Assembly (NCBI RefSeq): GCF_000012225.1
Contig: NC_007716.1
Location: 642,570-706,569, forward strand
From: Aster yellows witches'-broom phytoplasma AYWB
GTDB taxonomy: Bacteria; Bacillota_I; Bacilli_A; Acholeplasmatales; Acholeplasmataceae
DNA length: 64,000 nt
Reading direction: 5' to 3'
Below, piece after piece: positions 1-9,989 of the stretch (position 1 is its first letter; each line of letters starts with the position of its first letter). The notes beneath the pieces were generated by a model, which was given only the letters and a program-made list of their open reading frames with translations, did not search any database and was not told the origin of the DNA. A program made the position numbers and the translations under genes.

Positions 1-1307
1 AATGTTCCTTGCAAAGAAGCCGATATCACCATTAATAAAACAAATATAAAAAAGAATAAAGGAATCCCCAAAAATTGAATAATAGTTAATTTTATATTTA
101 AATGATGAAATATTTTGCGAATATCTTGATCAGAAGCCCCTAAAGATTTTAGAATACCAATATCTTTGTTTTTTAAGGTGATAATATTTCTCATATGAAT
201 AATAATTTGATAAAAAGATATACCTAAAAAATATATATGAAATAGCAAAGGTGCTAATAGCCACCACCAAAATGTCTTGTTTTTGATTTGACTTTGTGGT
301 GTAACATAACCTAAATTACAAAACCAAAGAAACATATTAAAAAACATTAAAAAAGAAAGAGTTAAGAATAAAGCACCATTGCTAGATGTAGAAATGATTT
401 TAAAAGCTAATTTCTTATTATTTTTTAAAATATTTCGAGTTACTAAAAGAGCTGTTTGTTTGGAAAGATGAGTTTGTACTAAAGGAAAATGCATTGCTTG
501 GTGTTGATAATTATAATTTTCATTTGCCAAAGTGGGTGTAAAATCCAGTTCCATAACATTATTTTTTTGTTTTAATAAATTAAAAACTTCTTCTTGGGTA
601 TAAGTTTTATTTTGTAATATTTGAGGTTTATCAGTAGAAGTTTTATTTGCTTTTTTAGTAAGGTCTTTTGCAATTTTACCATCAGCAAATTCAATGATGC
701 GGTCTGCATATTTATAAGCGCTTTGGGTATTGTGAGAAACTACAACAACTAAGGTATCTTTTGATATTTGTTTTAAACATTCAAAGATTTTTTTTCCTGT
801 TTTTTCATCTAAATTACCAGTAGGTTCGTCTGCCAAAATCATTTTAGGATTTTTAATTAAAGCACGAGCAATACTTACTCTTTGTTTTTGTCCGCCTGAA
901 AGTTGATTAGGATAGTGAGTTTCTAGACCATCCAATTCTACTTGTTTTAATATTTGTTGTATTCCCCAATTGTCTACTGATTTTGATTGTAGTTCGCAGA
1001 CCATTTGAATATTTTCGAAAACTGTTAAATTATCTAATAAATTATATTCTTGAAAAACAAATCCTAAAAAATAATTGCGATAAGAATCTAGTTCGAATGA
1101 AACAAATTCATTAATGTTACGTCCTAAAACTGTAATATTTCCTTTAGTAGGTTTGTCAAGCGCTCCCATAAGATTCAATAAAGTGGATTTGCCAGAACCT
1201 GATTTACCAGTAATAAACACTAATCCTTTTTGAGGTAATTGAAAAGAAACATTTTCAATGACTTCTGTATTTTGAATTTTTTTAAATAAATTATTAATTT
1301 TTAGCAT
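1..1307 (-). CDS. MacB/FtsX-type ABC transporter (ATPase fused to permease), 3' end cut by window
   Basis: The gene starts with ATG at 1307 after a good ribosome site (AAGGAG, complement of 1319-1324) and stays open to the window edge, giving 435 codons without a stop. The first ~220 residues are an ABC ATPase of the LolD/MacB class: Walker [10 protein letters not shown], signature [15 protein letters not shown], Walker [12 protein letters not shown], then the switch histidine in VVSHN. After a linker come hydrophobic segments and an FtsX-like stretch ([18 protein letters not shown]), so the permease is fused C-terminally. Proteins of this class usually act on lipoproteins, peptides or envelope processes rather than importing solutes. 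The substrate here cannot be told. The rest of the permease lies outside the window. Confidence 0.85.
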   Translation of the reverse strand, partial: MLKINNLFKKIQNTEVIENVSFQLPQKGLVFITGKSGSGKSTLLNLMGALDKPTKGNITVLGRNINEFVSFELDSYRNYFLGFVFQEYNLLDNLTVFENIQMVCELQSKSVDNWGIQQILKQVELDGLETHYPNQLSGGQKQRVSIARALIKNPKMILADEPTGNLDEKTGKKIFECLKQISKDTLVVVVSHNTQSAYKYADRIIEFADGKIAKDLTKKANKTSTDKPQILQNKTYTQEEVFNLLKQKNNVMELDFTPTLANENYNYQHQAMHFPLVQTHLSKQTALLVTRNILKNNKKLAFKIISTSSNGALFLTLSFLMFFNMFLWFCNLGYVTPQSQIKNKTFWWWLLAPLLFHIYFLGISFYQIIIHMRNIITLKNKDIGILKSLGASDQDIRKIFHHLNIKLTIIQFLGIPLFFFIFVLLMVISASLQGT

Positions 1308-1452
1308 AAAAAATTAATCTCCTTTTTATTTCTTATGAAATTAAAAATAAAAACAATAGATAATGAAATATTTAAGAAATAATAATAATAGCAAGAAGTG
1401 ATTTAAAATAAATTATTGTTTTTGCTTATTTATTATTTAAGAATAAAAAGGT

Positions 1453-2622
1453 TTATTTTGTTTTATTTAAGGCAACTTTTTTACTTAGTTTGGTGTTTTT
1501 TAGTTTTTTAATTATGAACCAATAAAGAAATGTAATAACTAAAGAAGTGAAAGCAACAGCAGCAGTAATAACTTCAAATATGTTATCTTTAACCCCTTGT
1601 TTTAATTTTTCAGGAAAAGTTTTTTTAACATCTGCAAATTCTTTTGTAACTTCTTTTTTTGCTTCGTTTCCCACATATTTAGCTAATCTACGAGTTAAAT
1701 TAGAAGCTATTAAAGAAACATCATTGCTTTTTTCTCCTAAACACCAACCAAGCAGTTTAGTTGCAAATTTATGATTATTTAAAAAATTTCTAATATCAGC
1801 AATTCCTTCTTGGGGATCTATGTTTAAAGATTCAGGAACAACATCAGCATCAGCATAAGGCCAAAAATTATTAATTTTATCTTTAATAGATGACCAAAGG
1901 TTTTGTTTTTCTTGTTTATCTTCAGGGTTTTGTAATTTATCCAAATCTTCTTTCACTTTTTGAACTTTTTGTAAATTATCCAACGCAGTTTTATAAGCTT
2001 CTTTTAAGGGTTGAGGAGTTTGATTATCCAAAAAAGGAAAAAAACTTTTAAGAGATTGCCACCAACTTTTAGAAGGTTTTAATAAATTGGAAACATCTTG
2101 AAACTTATTTTCTTTTAAATTTTTTTCTACTTCTTTATATTTTTGTTCCGCTTTTTTATATGCTTCATCAAATTCTAACATATTTTTTAATATTTCTTCT
2201 TGTTGGGTTAATTCTTTAATTTTTTCTTTTGTGTTTTCGATAGCAGTTATTTCTTCTTGTATTTGGTTTAATAATTTTGTGTCAATATTTTCAGGAGTTT
2301 TGGTTCCTGGCAATTTCTTATAAATAGCTGATCCAGTTGTTTTGGTTATATTCCACAACCAAGAACCCCATCCTTCTTTTTGTTCTTCTTGCTTTTCTTC
2401 TTTTGGTTTGTTTAATTGATTATCTTTTGCATCATTTTGATCTTTATTATTACCCTCATTTGAACTCTCTTCTTTATGTGCAAAAACAACATTATTATTA
2501 AAATAAGGATTTTTCTTCTTAAAAAAACTAAAACCACAAACATTAAAAACTATAAAAATCAAAAAATTAACTAAATTTAATATTAATGCTAAACATAATA
2601 TTTTTTTACCTATAAATTTCAT
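1453..2622 (-). CDS. membrane-anchored coiled-coil surface protein, unknown function
   Basis: I do not recognise a family. The 389-aa protein has a hydrophobic N-terminal segment (about residues 8-30) that could be a signal peptide or anchor, and a single C-terminal membrane segment (about 348-371) followed by a lysine-rich tail. The bulk would therefore lie outside the cell. The middle is highly charged and likely coiled-coil (about 110-240). Two tryptophan-rich blocks resemble each other: WWQSLKSFFPFLD (187-199) and LWSSIKDKINNFWPYAD (242-258), each followed by a P-x-x-L, and a third W-rich block lies at 85-90. This suggests an internal duplication. ATG 2622 is preceded by AAGGAG-like sequence and a TATAAT-bearing palindrome about 65 bases upstream. 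It could be a host-contact surface protein, but that is inference from topology only. Confidence 0.75.
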   Translation of the reverse strand: MKFIGKKILCLALILNLVNFLIFIVFNVCGFSFFKKKNPYFNNNVVFAHKEESSNEGNNKDQNDAKDNQLNKPKEEKQEEQKEGWGSWLWNITKTTGSAIYKKLPGTKTPENIDTKLLNQIQEEITAIENTKEKIKELTQQEEILKNMLEFDEAYKKAEQKYKEVEKNLKENKFQDVSNLLKPSKSWWQSLKSFFPFLDNQTPQPLKEAYKTALDNLQKVQKVKEDLDKLQNPEDKQEKQNLWSSIKDKINNFWPYADADVVPESLNIDPQEGIADIRNFLNNHKFATKLLGWCLGEKSNDVSLIASNLTRRLAKYVGNEAKKEVTKEFADVKKTFPEKLKQGVKDNIFEVITAAVAFTSLVITFLYWFIIKKLKNTKLSKKVALNKTK

Positions 2623-3028
2623 TGTTTTACTCCTTAGTTTTATAGGACATTTAAGTATTAATTAAATGTTATGATAAGATATTTTATTGTAATTATAATT
2701 TATTTTAGTTTTTTCTAAATTAAACAAATAAATTATTTTTTTGGATAGTTAGGTTTTTGAGGTACGAATTTAAAAATAATTCATGATGTTTTTGGTTATA
2801 ATAAAGTCTGAATAATAAAATAGTAAAGTGTTATTTCTAATTTCTATATACTTATAAATGCTACCTTATTTATTATAACTTATTTTTATAAAACAAAAAA
2901 CAAATTTGTGATGTTGGCAAGCTAAAAATACCTTAGTGAAGGATTATTTTTTTTATTTAAGTGTTTTGAAATTCTTTAAATATGATAAAAAAACAATTTG
3001 TTAAACAGGTTTGTTGAGTGTAAGTTTT
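2623..3028. other. intergenic, AT-rich, candidate promoters only
   Basis: No open gene is seen. The palindrome AATTATAATT near 2690-2700 carries TATAAT on both strands and is a plausible -10 for the minus-strand gene starting at 2622. A GTTATAATAAAG word at 2797-2808 recurs upstream of pduL. Confidence 0.4.
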
Positions 3029-4123
3029 TTATATCCAAAGAGCAATTTTTTCTTCTAAAATATAGTTTCCTGAATCATTTAGTATCACTTGATTGTTTTT
3101 TATTTGAATATAACCTTTTTTAAAAGCATTATTAAGACATTTATTATAACGAGATAAGGACCATTTGAGGTCTTTATAAATCTCTTGAAAATGATTTTTT
3201 TGCAATTGATCTTGGTGATTTTTGAGATGCATTAGTAAAGAAATAATCATAAATTCTTTTTTTTGCAAATTATTTTTAATCATTTTAGCAACAATTCCAG
3301 TTTTAGGGGCTAAGAAGAAAAAGAGCAAAAAGTTAACTAAATTTGTAAAAGCAATTAATCCTGATACTGGTAAATTAAGTCCAATTGCCAAATAATAACC
3401 AAGGCTAGAATTCACAAATGAGAGCCATAAAGAAAGCAAAAAACTATTACATAGATTCTTAGTAGCCAAAAGAGATGTAGCAGCAGGTCCAATCATACAA
3501 GAAATTACCATAATAGAACCAACTACATCAAAAGAAATAACAGCTGTTATAGAAACTAAAAACATTAATAAATAATTAATTAAAGTAGTGAAAAATCCTA
3601 AGATTACAGCAAGATTAGGATCAAAAATATAGATTTTTAATTCTTTATAAAAGAAAAAAACAAACAATAAATTAAAAAACAAAAGAGGAATAATTTTTTT
3701 GAGTTGTTTAATGTGGGTGAGTTCAATATTGCCTAAAAAAACAGCATCAGTATCTAAATGTTCGTGTCTTGTATAAAGACTTATCAAAATAATAGCTACC
3801 GAAAAGAAAAAAGTAAACACAATTCCAATAGAAGCGTCTTTAGTAACTTTAGAGTGTTTGCCTAAAAGTTCTACCATATAAGCTGTAAGCACGCCCACTA
3901 AAGCAGCTCCCATAATTAAAAGAGGAGAATTAAGATTTTTAACTACTAAAAAAGATACAACTATTCCTAATAAAACACTATGACTCATAGCATCAACTAC
4001 CATAGAAGACTTTTTCAATACTAAAAAAACTCCTAAACTAGCCAAAGTCAAAGAACAAAATAAAATAACTAAAAAAACATCTAGTTCAAAACCACCAATA
4101 ATATTTTTTATAAAACTTATCAT
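3029..4123 (-). CDS. Zn/Mn-type ABC importer permease with C-terminal winged-helix-like tail
   Basis: This is an ABC-3 family permease (ZnuB/MntB/TroC-D type). Residues 1-285 contain about eight membrane helices and family landmarks such as VVDAMSHSVLLGI and FDVVGSIMVISCMIGPAATSLL. The last ~75 residues are not membrane: after KMIKNNLQKKEFMIISLL comes a compact segment with a helix-turn-helix-like order ending in a short beta-wing pattern (YIQIKNNQVILNDSGNYILEE). Similar DtxR-like C-terminal domains occur on some metal permeases of this family. The ATG at 4123 overlaps the stop of the upstream permease by one base, so the two are translationally coupled and probably form a heterodimeric pore. 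Confidence 0.88.
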   Translation of the reverse strand: MISFIKNIIGGFELDVFLVILFCSLTLASLGVFLVLKKSSMVVDAMSHSVLLGIVVSFLVVKNLNSPLLIMGAALVGVLTAYMVELLGKHSKVTKDASIGIVFTFFFSVAIILISLYTRHEHLDTDAVFLGNIELTHIKQLKKIIPLLFFNLLFVFFFYKELKIYIFDPNLAVILGFFTTLINYLLMFLVSITAVISFDVVGSIMVISCMIGPAATSLLATKNLCNSFLLSLWLSFVNSSLGYYLAIGLNLPVSGLIAFTNLVNFLLFFFLAPKTGIVAKMIKNNLQKKEFMIISLLMHLKNHQDQLQKNHFQEIYKDLKWSLSRYNKCLNNAFKKGYIQIKNNQVILNDSGNYILEEKIALWI

Positions 4124-5196
4124 TAAACAATACCGTCAATTAAATTTTCAACTATTTTAATTCCTTTAGGTGTTAATTGGACTTTTTGATTTTGTAACAT
4201 TAAATATCTTTCCTTCCATAAAAAAGTTTCTATTTGAATTATTGGCAAACTTAAAGTATGATTTTCTTCTTGTTCATAATAAAGATGAATAAGTTGACGA
4301 AATTTTTTAATCTTTTTTTGATATTTAATTTTTTGCAAATATCTACTAATAACTCCATATTTAGGAGAAAACAACAAGGAAACAGCAATAAATAAAGTAG
4401 TAATAACAATAATAATTGGTCCTGTTGGCATATCTTGTATACTATTACTTATAAAAACTCCAATCAAACTAGAAAAGAAAGTAACAACAGAAGCAACAAA
4501 AACATTAGTAACAAATCTATCACTAAATTGACGAGCAATTACTCCTGGCATAATTAAAAAAGCACTTGTCAAAATAATGCCAATAATTTTTAAACTAGTA
4601 ACTACTACTCCAATTAATAATAAATTAAGAATAAAAGTCATAATTTTAATGTTAAACCCTACACTTTGGGCAAAGTTATCATCAAAAATATAGATTTTGA
4701 ATTCTTTCCACAAGCCAACTACAACAACTAAAGTAATTAAAGCCATAATACCAGTAGAAATCATATCTAGTTCAGTTAATAAAGCAATTTGTCCTAAGAT
4801 AAATTTTTCCAAAGTAGCTATTTTGTTATCCTCACAAGTATTTTGAGCAATGGCAATTAAAACATTGCCAAAACCAAAAAAAGAAGCAAGCACTAACGAT
4901 AAGGCTGTATCTGATTTAATTTTAGAATATTTTTTAATAAGTTCCATCAAAAGCAAAGTAACAAACGAGGCAAGAATAGCACCCAACCACAAAACCCAAA
5001 TATCTGTACTACGAGCAAAAAGATAAACTAAGGCAATTCCTGGCAAAGTGGTGTGCGAAAGAGCATCTCCAATTAAGGCTTGTTTTTTCAAGATAATAAA
5101 AACACCTAAAATACCCGATGTAAATCCTAAAAAGCTAGCTGCTAAAAGAACTTTAACAACAGTATAATTAAATTCTAAAACAAACATATTTAACAC
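4123..5196 (-). CDS. Zn/Mn-type ABC importer permease (second subunit) with winged-helix-like tail
   Basis: This 357-aa protein is the second ABC-3 permease of the operon. Motifs ALIGDALSHTTLPGIALVYL and SLKIIGIILTSAFLIMPGVIA match the family, and about eight hydrophobic helices occupy residues 8-275. As in its partner, the C-terminus (about 285-357) is soluble and looks like a winged helix: LIHLYYEQEENHTLSLPIIQIE, then FLWKERYLMLQNQKVQLTPKGIKIVENL, the QLTPKG strand-turn being wing-like. It lies 20 bases after the ATPase gene. Whether Zn, Mn or Fe is carried cannot be decided from the permease. Confidence 0.88.
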   Translation of the reverse strand: MLNMFVLEFNYTVVKVLLAASFLGFTSGILGVFIILKKQALIGDALSHTTLPGIALVYLFARSTDIWVLWLGAILASFVTLLLMELIKKYSKIKSDTALSLVLASFFGFGNVLIAIAQNTCEDNKIATLEKFILGQIALLTELDMISTGIMALITLVVVVGLWKEFKIYIFDDNFAQSVGFNIKIMTFILNLLLIGVVVTSLKIIGIILTSAFLIMPGVIARQFSDRFVTNVFVASVVTFFSSLIGVFISNSIQDMPTGPIIIVITTLFIAVSLLFSPKYGVISRYLQKIKYQKKIKKFRQLIHLYYEQEENHTLSLPIIQIETFLWKERYLMLQNQKVQLTPKGIKIVENLIDGIV

Positions 5197-5216
5197 TTTC
5201 TTATTTATATTTAATT

Positions 5217-5981
5217 TTATTTTGTTTTCTTTGGGGTTTGCAAATTATGAATATCTTTTTTTAATTTTTTATTTTGAAAAGTTTTATTTAAATTAGTTTT
5301 ATTAAAAACTTCATCCGTAGTGCCACTTGCAATTTTTTGTACGTTTAACAAAACTACATGATCAAAATATTGAGTCACTGTTTCTAAATCATGGTGCACT
5401 ACAATAATGGTTTTATTTTCTTTTTGCAAATCTTTTAAAACTTGAATAATTTTTTTTTCTGTTTGGATATCAACTCCTTGAAAGGGTTCGTCCATAAAAT
5501 AAATATCTCCTTGTTGAGCTAAGGCGCGAGCTAAAAAAATTCTTTGTTGTTGCCCGCCTGAAAGTTCAGATATTTGACAATCCTTAAGATCTTGCATTCC
5601 TGTTTTTTCTAAAGATTGCATTACTATTTCTTTATCTTTGGCAGTTGGTTTTTTAAACCATCCTAAATGTCCGTAACGCCCCATCAAAACAACATCAAAC
5701 ACAGTAGTTGGAAAATCCCAATCAACTGAATTTCTTTGTGGCACGTAGGCTACTTTTTTTCTTAATTGCCCATATTTTTGATTATAAAATAAAACTTCTC
5801 CAGAAATTTTGTGAATCAATTCTAAAATTGTTTTGATTAAAGTAGATTTTCCAGCACCATTAGGGCCTAAAATTGCTGTCAAAGAGCTTTGATAAATATC
5901 TAAATCAATATCCCACAAAACTGGTTTTAGATGATAAGCTACGGTTAGGTCTCTAATTTTAATGGCTATTTCTTTTTTCAT
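5217..5981 (-). CDS. Zn/Mn-type ABC importer ATP-binding protein
   Basis: This 254-aa ATPase has all nucleotide-binding motifs: Walker A GPNGAGKST, Q-loop VPQRNSVDWDFP, signature LSGGQQQRIFLARAL, Walker B IYFMDEPFQGVD and switch VHHD. The Q-loop sequence with DWDFP is typical of the ZnuC/MntB/TroB branch. It sits between the binding-protein gene (22 bases upstream) and the two permease genes, so it energises metal uptake at the inner face of the membrane. ATG 5981 has a GGAG ribosome site. Confidence 0.92.
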   Translation of the reverse strand: MKKEIAIKIRDLTVAYHLKPVLWDIDLDIYQSSLTAILGPNGAGKSTLIKTILELIHKISGEVLFYNQKYGQLRKKVAYVPQRNSVDWDFPTTVFDVVLMGRYGHLGWFKKPTAKDKEIVMQSLEKTGMQDLKDCQISELSGGQQQRIFLARALAQQGDIYFMDEPFQGVDIQTEKKIIQVLKDLQKENKTIIVVHHDLETVTQYFDHVVLLNVQKIASGTTDEVFNKTNLNKTFQNKKLKKDIHNLQTPKKTK

Positions 5982-6002
5982 TATAATCTCCTTATTTATT
6001 TG

Positions 6003-7145
6003 TTATTGTTTTAATTCTTTTTCTATTGTATGAATATTGTGTAATAAAGCTCCAATATAAGTGGAATGCTTGTATTTCGTTGGATTTCCTTGTGAATCTT
6101 TATCATCTTCAAATTCTATTGGCTCTTCACTTTCTGAACCCAAAGCATCAGCGTATAATTCTTCATCACTTTTTTTAATATTATGACCTTTACTTTTTAC
6201 AGATTCTTTAAGAGAATCAAGCGTTCCTTCTGGAAAAGAACTTTCTACAAAAATAGCTTTTACTTGGTTGTTAACCAGTTTATTAGCTAATTCTTCAATA
6301 TCACTAATACTAGCTTCTGTTTGGGTAGAAATTCCTTGAATTGGACTTAACTCAAAATCATATTTTCTAGCTAAATAAGAAAAAGCATCATGGGCAGTAA
6401 CTAAAATAAAAGTTTTGCCTTGAGAAAAAAAATGTTCTTTTAATGCTTTAAATTTCTTGCCTACATATTTATGTAATAATTTTAATTTGTGTGCATATGT
6501 TTGACAATTATGTTCTAAATTATAAATATCACTTTGGCGAAAACGCGAATCTTTTACCAATGCTGTTTTTAATTTGTATTTTAATTGGTGTAAAACTTTA
6601 ATCCAAAGATCTATATCAAACCAAATATGAGGATCTGGCCCATGAGTATCTTCATCTCGTTTAATATCTCCTTCTTTAATGCGTTCATCCTCCTTGCCTT
6701 TTTGATTTATAACTTTGGTATTTGCTTCATCTAACTGCACTACTGTAAAGGAATTATTCGTTAAAAGCGGAAAGGCTTCTGCCATTTTAGCTTCCAAATG
6801 CAGTCCATTAATCACAACTAAATCAGCTTCTTTAATTTTTTTGCGATCTGATAATTTGGTTTTGTAATTGTGCGGATCAATTCCTACTCCCATCAAAGAA
6901 TCAACTTGAATGCCTTTAATTTTGTTATATTTGTTTTTGTTTTCTTCTTCTACAACATCACCAACTAAATGCTTGACTAAATCTTTTAACATGGTAGAAG
7001 TCGTTACTATTTGTAAATCTTTTGAAACAGTTTTGGCATTTTTGGCTTTTGTCAAAGAAAAAAAAGGAATAGATAAAATCAGTGTTGTTATTGTTACCAA
7101 AAGAAAAATGATTATTTTTTGTTTGTGTTTAATAAAAAAATCCAT
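6003..7145 (-). CDS. Zn/Mn-type metal-binding protein of the ABC importer (ZnuA/TroA family)
   Basis: This 380-aa protein has an N-terminal membrane anchor or signal (about 10-30) and the ZnuA/TroA (SBP_bac_9) fold. Probable metal ligands are visible: His in GVGIDPHNY, His in GPDPHIWFD, His in TAHDAFSYLARKYDF, and Asp in LYADALGS. Having His in the third position and Asp in the fourth resembles TroA-type proteins that can take Zn or Mn. A charged insert (KGEDERIKEGDIKRDEDTHG) precedes the second His ligand. It is the first gene of the four-gene operon, with SD AAGGAG about 11 bases before ATG 7145. No lipobox cysteine is evident, so it may be anchored by its uncleaved N-terminus. Confidence 0.9.
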   Translation of the reverse strand: MDFFIKHKQKIIIFLLVTITTLILSIPFFSLTKAKNAKTVSKDLQIVTTSTMLKDLVKHLVGDVVEEENKNKYNKIKGIQVDSLMGVGIDPHNYKTKLSDRKKIKEADLVVINGLHLEAKMAEAFPLLTNNSFTVVQLDEANTKVINQKGKEDERIKEGDIKRDEDTHGPDPHIWFDIDLWIKVLHQLKYKLKTALVKDSRFRQSDIYNLEHNCQTYAHKLKLLHKYVGKKFKALKEHFFSQGKTFILVTAHDAFSYLARKYDFELSPIQGISTQTEASISDIEELANKLVNNQVKAIFVESSFPEGTLDSLKESVKSKGHNIKKSDEELYADALGSESEEPIEFEDDKDSQGNPTKYKHSTYIGALLHNIHTIEKELKQ

Positions 7146-8323
7146 AATTATGGTCTCCTTTTTGCCTTTCTGAATGAATTTAAAAAATGATCTAAATTTT
7201 AACTATTTTGTGAGGTAAAAACAATGTTGTAAAAAATATCTAAAAATATGTAATTATAATTTATTGTTTTTAGGATTTATTTATAAAATCCATCATTAAA
7301 AAATTTCAATTTTGATACAGTTATTACCATACATTTGTAATAAAGTAGTAAAAATGTTTAATTATAATGAGGATTAATTTGTTATTGGGAGTTAGGTTAA
7401 TTTTAGTAATAAAATGTTTTTATTGGATGTTTTACAAATAAGTTTATTGCTTGTGATTTCATTTTTTAAAATGTTTTTCATATTTACATTATGAAAAAAA
7501 CTACAAATTTAAAGATATTTATTATATCTTAATATAAATTAATGCAAAATGTTATGCAAGTTTTTTTGAAATTGTTTTGCAATACCTTGTATAAATACAA
7601 AAAAGGGAAAGTCCAAAAAATAAATTAAGGTATTCAGGCAAATATTCCAAATATAATAATTTAATACCAAAGTTATTAAAAAAAATAAAAAATATGGCTA
7701 ATAATTAAATAAAAGAGTTTATTAGCGCAATAACAAATTTAGAAAATATGCTTATTATTTTCCAAAACATTGCAAACATATTATAAAAAAATAGTTATTA
7801 ATTAAATATATTGGGGTTACTATATAAATAAGTTCTTATTTAATGAAATCCAATTGCAAAAAATAGTTTTTGGGTTTGAGTTTGGAAGTCATTATGTAGA
7901 TTATATATAATCAAAAAATAAATATAATTAATTTAGTATCTTGCTTATTTTGCTCATATGCGATTTGTTAAAAATTAATAAATTTAGAAATAAATAACTT
8001 ATAAAATTTGTAGTTGATTTTGAATATTTTAAATCTAATAGAAGTAAGAGTTTAGATTTAAGAATTAAAATATTTAAATAATTATAATTATATTATAATA
8101 TAAAATTGTTTAAATTAAACATAAAAAAATTTGGCAAAATATTTTAATTCAACTTTTTTATTTAGGGCGTATAATAAAATTAAGGGATACAGAGTTGTTA
8201 AAAAGGCACAATGATAAAATGTGATAAATACAAATGTTGCATAAAAAATGCAATTATAATTTAATATTTTAATGGGGCATTTTTAACCCTTTAATATTTA
8301 TAGAAAAGTAAAATATTTGTAAT
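7146..8323. other. 1.2-kb divergent intergenic region, no gene recognised
   Basis: All frames are broken by stops. It separates the minus-strand metal operon from the plus-strand gene at 8324. The word GTAATTATAATTTATT near 7250 and a variant GCAATTATAATTTAAT near 8250 lie about 100 and 75 bases upstream of the two flanking genes and contain TATAAT on both strands. They are candidate promoters. The rest looks like decayed DNA. Confidence 0.4.
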
Positions 8324-9274
8324 ATGAAAACCAAAAGCAAAGCAATTATGTGTTTGTTTCCCAAATACCTTACTTTAATTTTATTCATTATTTTATTGGG
8401 CATACATTTTTGCAATAGAATTAGCATTTATGCTGTAAAAAAACAACAACTAGAAAACATCCAAGAAGAGGAAAATGGAATAGGGGTTGTAAAAAATACA
8501 AATAACACACAACAAAAACACCAAATAATAAATAATCAACATTCAAAAAAATTAAAGAACCCCAAAAATTTTGAAAAATTATTTCCCCCAGAAAAAAGAA
8601 TAATCAATGATTTTAGTTATTATAAACAAAACAATCAATTAACCAAACAAGATATTATAATCGCTTTAAATGGCATGCTTAAAGAAATAAAAAAAGAATC
8701 AAACATACAAATAGAAAGTGATGATTTTGAAATAGCAAGCGAACAATTAGAAGAAAAATACGAATCACAAACACAAAATCCAGAAGAAATACAATGGAAA
8801 GGTAGTTTTCAAATTGAAGATATATTGGGTAATAAAATAGAATTCAATTTTACTAAAAAAATGATAAACTTAGATGAAATTATTACAAATAACCATTTAG
8901 GAACAATTCAAATAACACCTAATATTACTGAGGAACAAAGAAAAAAATTAATATGTGAAGTTATTTGGCAAAAAAATCCTCAACTCCAAAATAAATTTTT
9001 AACTAAAGATTTTCAATTTACCAAAAACAAAGATGGCAGTAATAATTTTTGTAGAATAGAATACGATTTAGCAAACGAAGACAAATATCATGAATATGAA
9101 GGCATAATTGACCTAGAAATTAACTATCAACAAGAAACAAGCACACCTCCAACAACTAAAACCACTACAACAAATTCAATAATGTTTTATAAAATTATAA
9201 TAATTTTAACCGGCCTAATAGTTGCTTTTTTACTTATTTTAATTTATAAAATCAAACATCAAAAAAATAAATGA
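8324..9274 (+). CDS. membrane-anchored surface protein, unknown function
   Basis: I do not recognise a family. The 316-aa product has an N-terminal hydrophobic segment (about 15-32, signal or anchor) and a C-terminal membrane helix (about 288-310) ending in basic residues, so roughly 250 residues should be exposed outside. The exposed part is rich in N, Q, E and K, with a Thr-rich stretch before the final helix. This topology parallels the 389-aa protein at 1453-2622, though I see no sequence similarity between them. The gene stands alone on the plus strand and is followed by a clear terminator. It ends in TGA, which shows TGA is a stop here. Ribosome-site complementarity before ATG is weak. 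Confidence 0.72.
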   Translation: MKTKSKAIMCLFPKYLTLILFIILLGIHFCNRISIYAVKKQQLENIQEEENGIGVVKNTNNTQQKHQIINNQHSKKLKNPKNFEKLFPPEKRIINDFSYYKQNNQLTKQDIIIALNGMLKEIKKESNIQIESDDFEIASEQLEEKYESQTQNPEEIQWKGSFQIEDILGNKIEFNFTKKMINLDEIITNNHLGTIQITPNITEEQRKKLICEVIWQKNPQLQNKFLTKDFQFTKNKDGSNNFCRIEYDLANEDKYHEYEGIIDLEINYQQETSTPPTTKTTTTNSIMFYKIIIILTGLIVAFLLILIYKIKHQKNK

Positions 9275-9342
9275 ATTGCTTTCTTTAAATTATTTTAATA
9301 TCTTTCAAGAAATATCAAAATATAAAACCATAAAGACAATGA

Positions 9343-9371
9343 AAGCCAAACTTTGTAGTTTGGCTTTTTTA
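9343..9371 (+). terminator. Rho-independent terminator after the 8324 gene
   Basis: AAGCCAAACT pairs with AGTTTGGCTT across a short loop and is followed by a run of six T. It lies about 70 bases after the stop codon at 9274. Confidence 0.85.
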
Positions 9372-9546
9372 TTTATAATAAAGGGGATGAATAATTTTTA
9401 AATTGCTTAAAAAACAAATAAATATACAATAATTATAAAATGAATAATATTAATTATATATTATTACACAAATATAGATATACCAAATAATAAATATAAC
9501 AACAAAAAAATAATATTTATTGATTTTTAAATAATTTAATAAAAAA

Positions 9547-9929
9547 GGTCAATGTGCATAAGCCATGTTCTGTTCTTGTTAAACAAGTGTGGCTATTTAT
9601 CTGCTACTAATAAGTAGTGCAAAACTAATTTCATTTAATCGCTTTGCATGCCCCTACCATTATTTTGGGTTGTTAGCTTGAGGGGTTTATCACGTTTCAC
9701 TTAATTATTTCTAATTAACTCGTCTCTGTGACACTTTCAGTTTTTATCTCATAGATTAAAATAATGTAATTATCTCAATCCTTAGATCTAAAAAACGCCG
9801 TTACTTTTTACAGTACTCTAAGTTATTAATTCCTTAGACACAAACACTACATGCAATCGCAGCATGTGCTAACATGGACTTTCCTAAGCTTAAAATAATT
9901 ATTTTAAACCTCAGCCACTTGCATTGACC
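9547..9929 (-). ncRNA. rnpB: RNase P RNA (rnpB), type B
   Basis: This is the catalytic RNA that removes 5' leaders from pre-tRNAs. Read on the minus strand, universally conserved blocks appear in order: AGGAAAGTCCATG near the 5' end, GGTAAACCCCTCAAGC, then GGTAGGGG, GCAGATAAATAGCC and ACAGAACATGGCTTATG near the 3' end. The ends pair as helix P1: GGTCAATGC (9929-9921) with GCACATTGACC (9557-9547). A short T run follows the 3' end. The length of about 383 nt is normal for the Bacillus-type RNA. Exact ends are inferred from P1. Confidence 0.93.
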
Positions 9930-9935
9930 TATTTT

Positions 9936-9941
9936 ATTATA
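9936..9941 (-). promoter_or_regulatory. -10 box of rnpB
   Basis: TATAAT on the minus strand lies six bases before the inferred 5' end of RNase P RNA. TTCATT 16 bases further upstream can serve as a weak -35. Confidence 0.6.
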
Positions 9942-9989
9942 TCAAACATTAAAGTAAAATGAAATCTTTAAATTATGTTTGTAGATGTT

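Noticed and set aside
1547..1774. Plus-strand open frame of 75 codons
   Set aside because: It is antisense to the 389-aa gene, has no ribosome site and no recognisable features.
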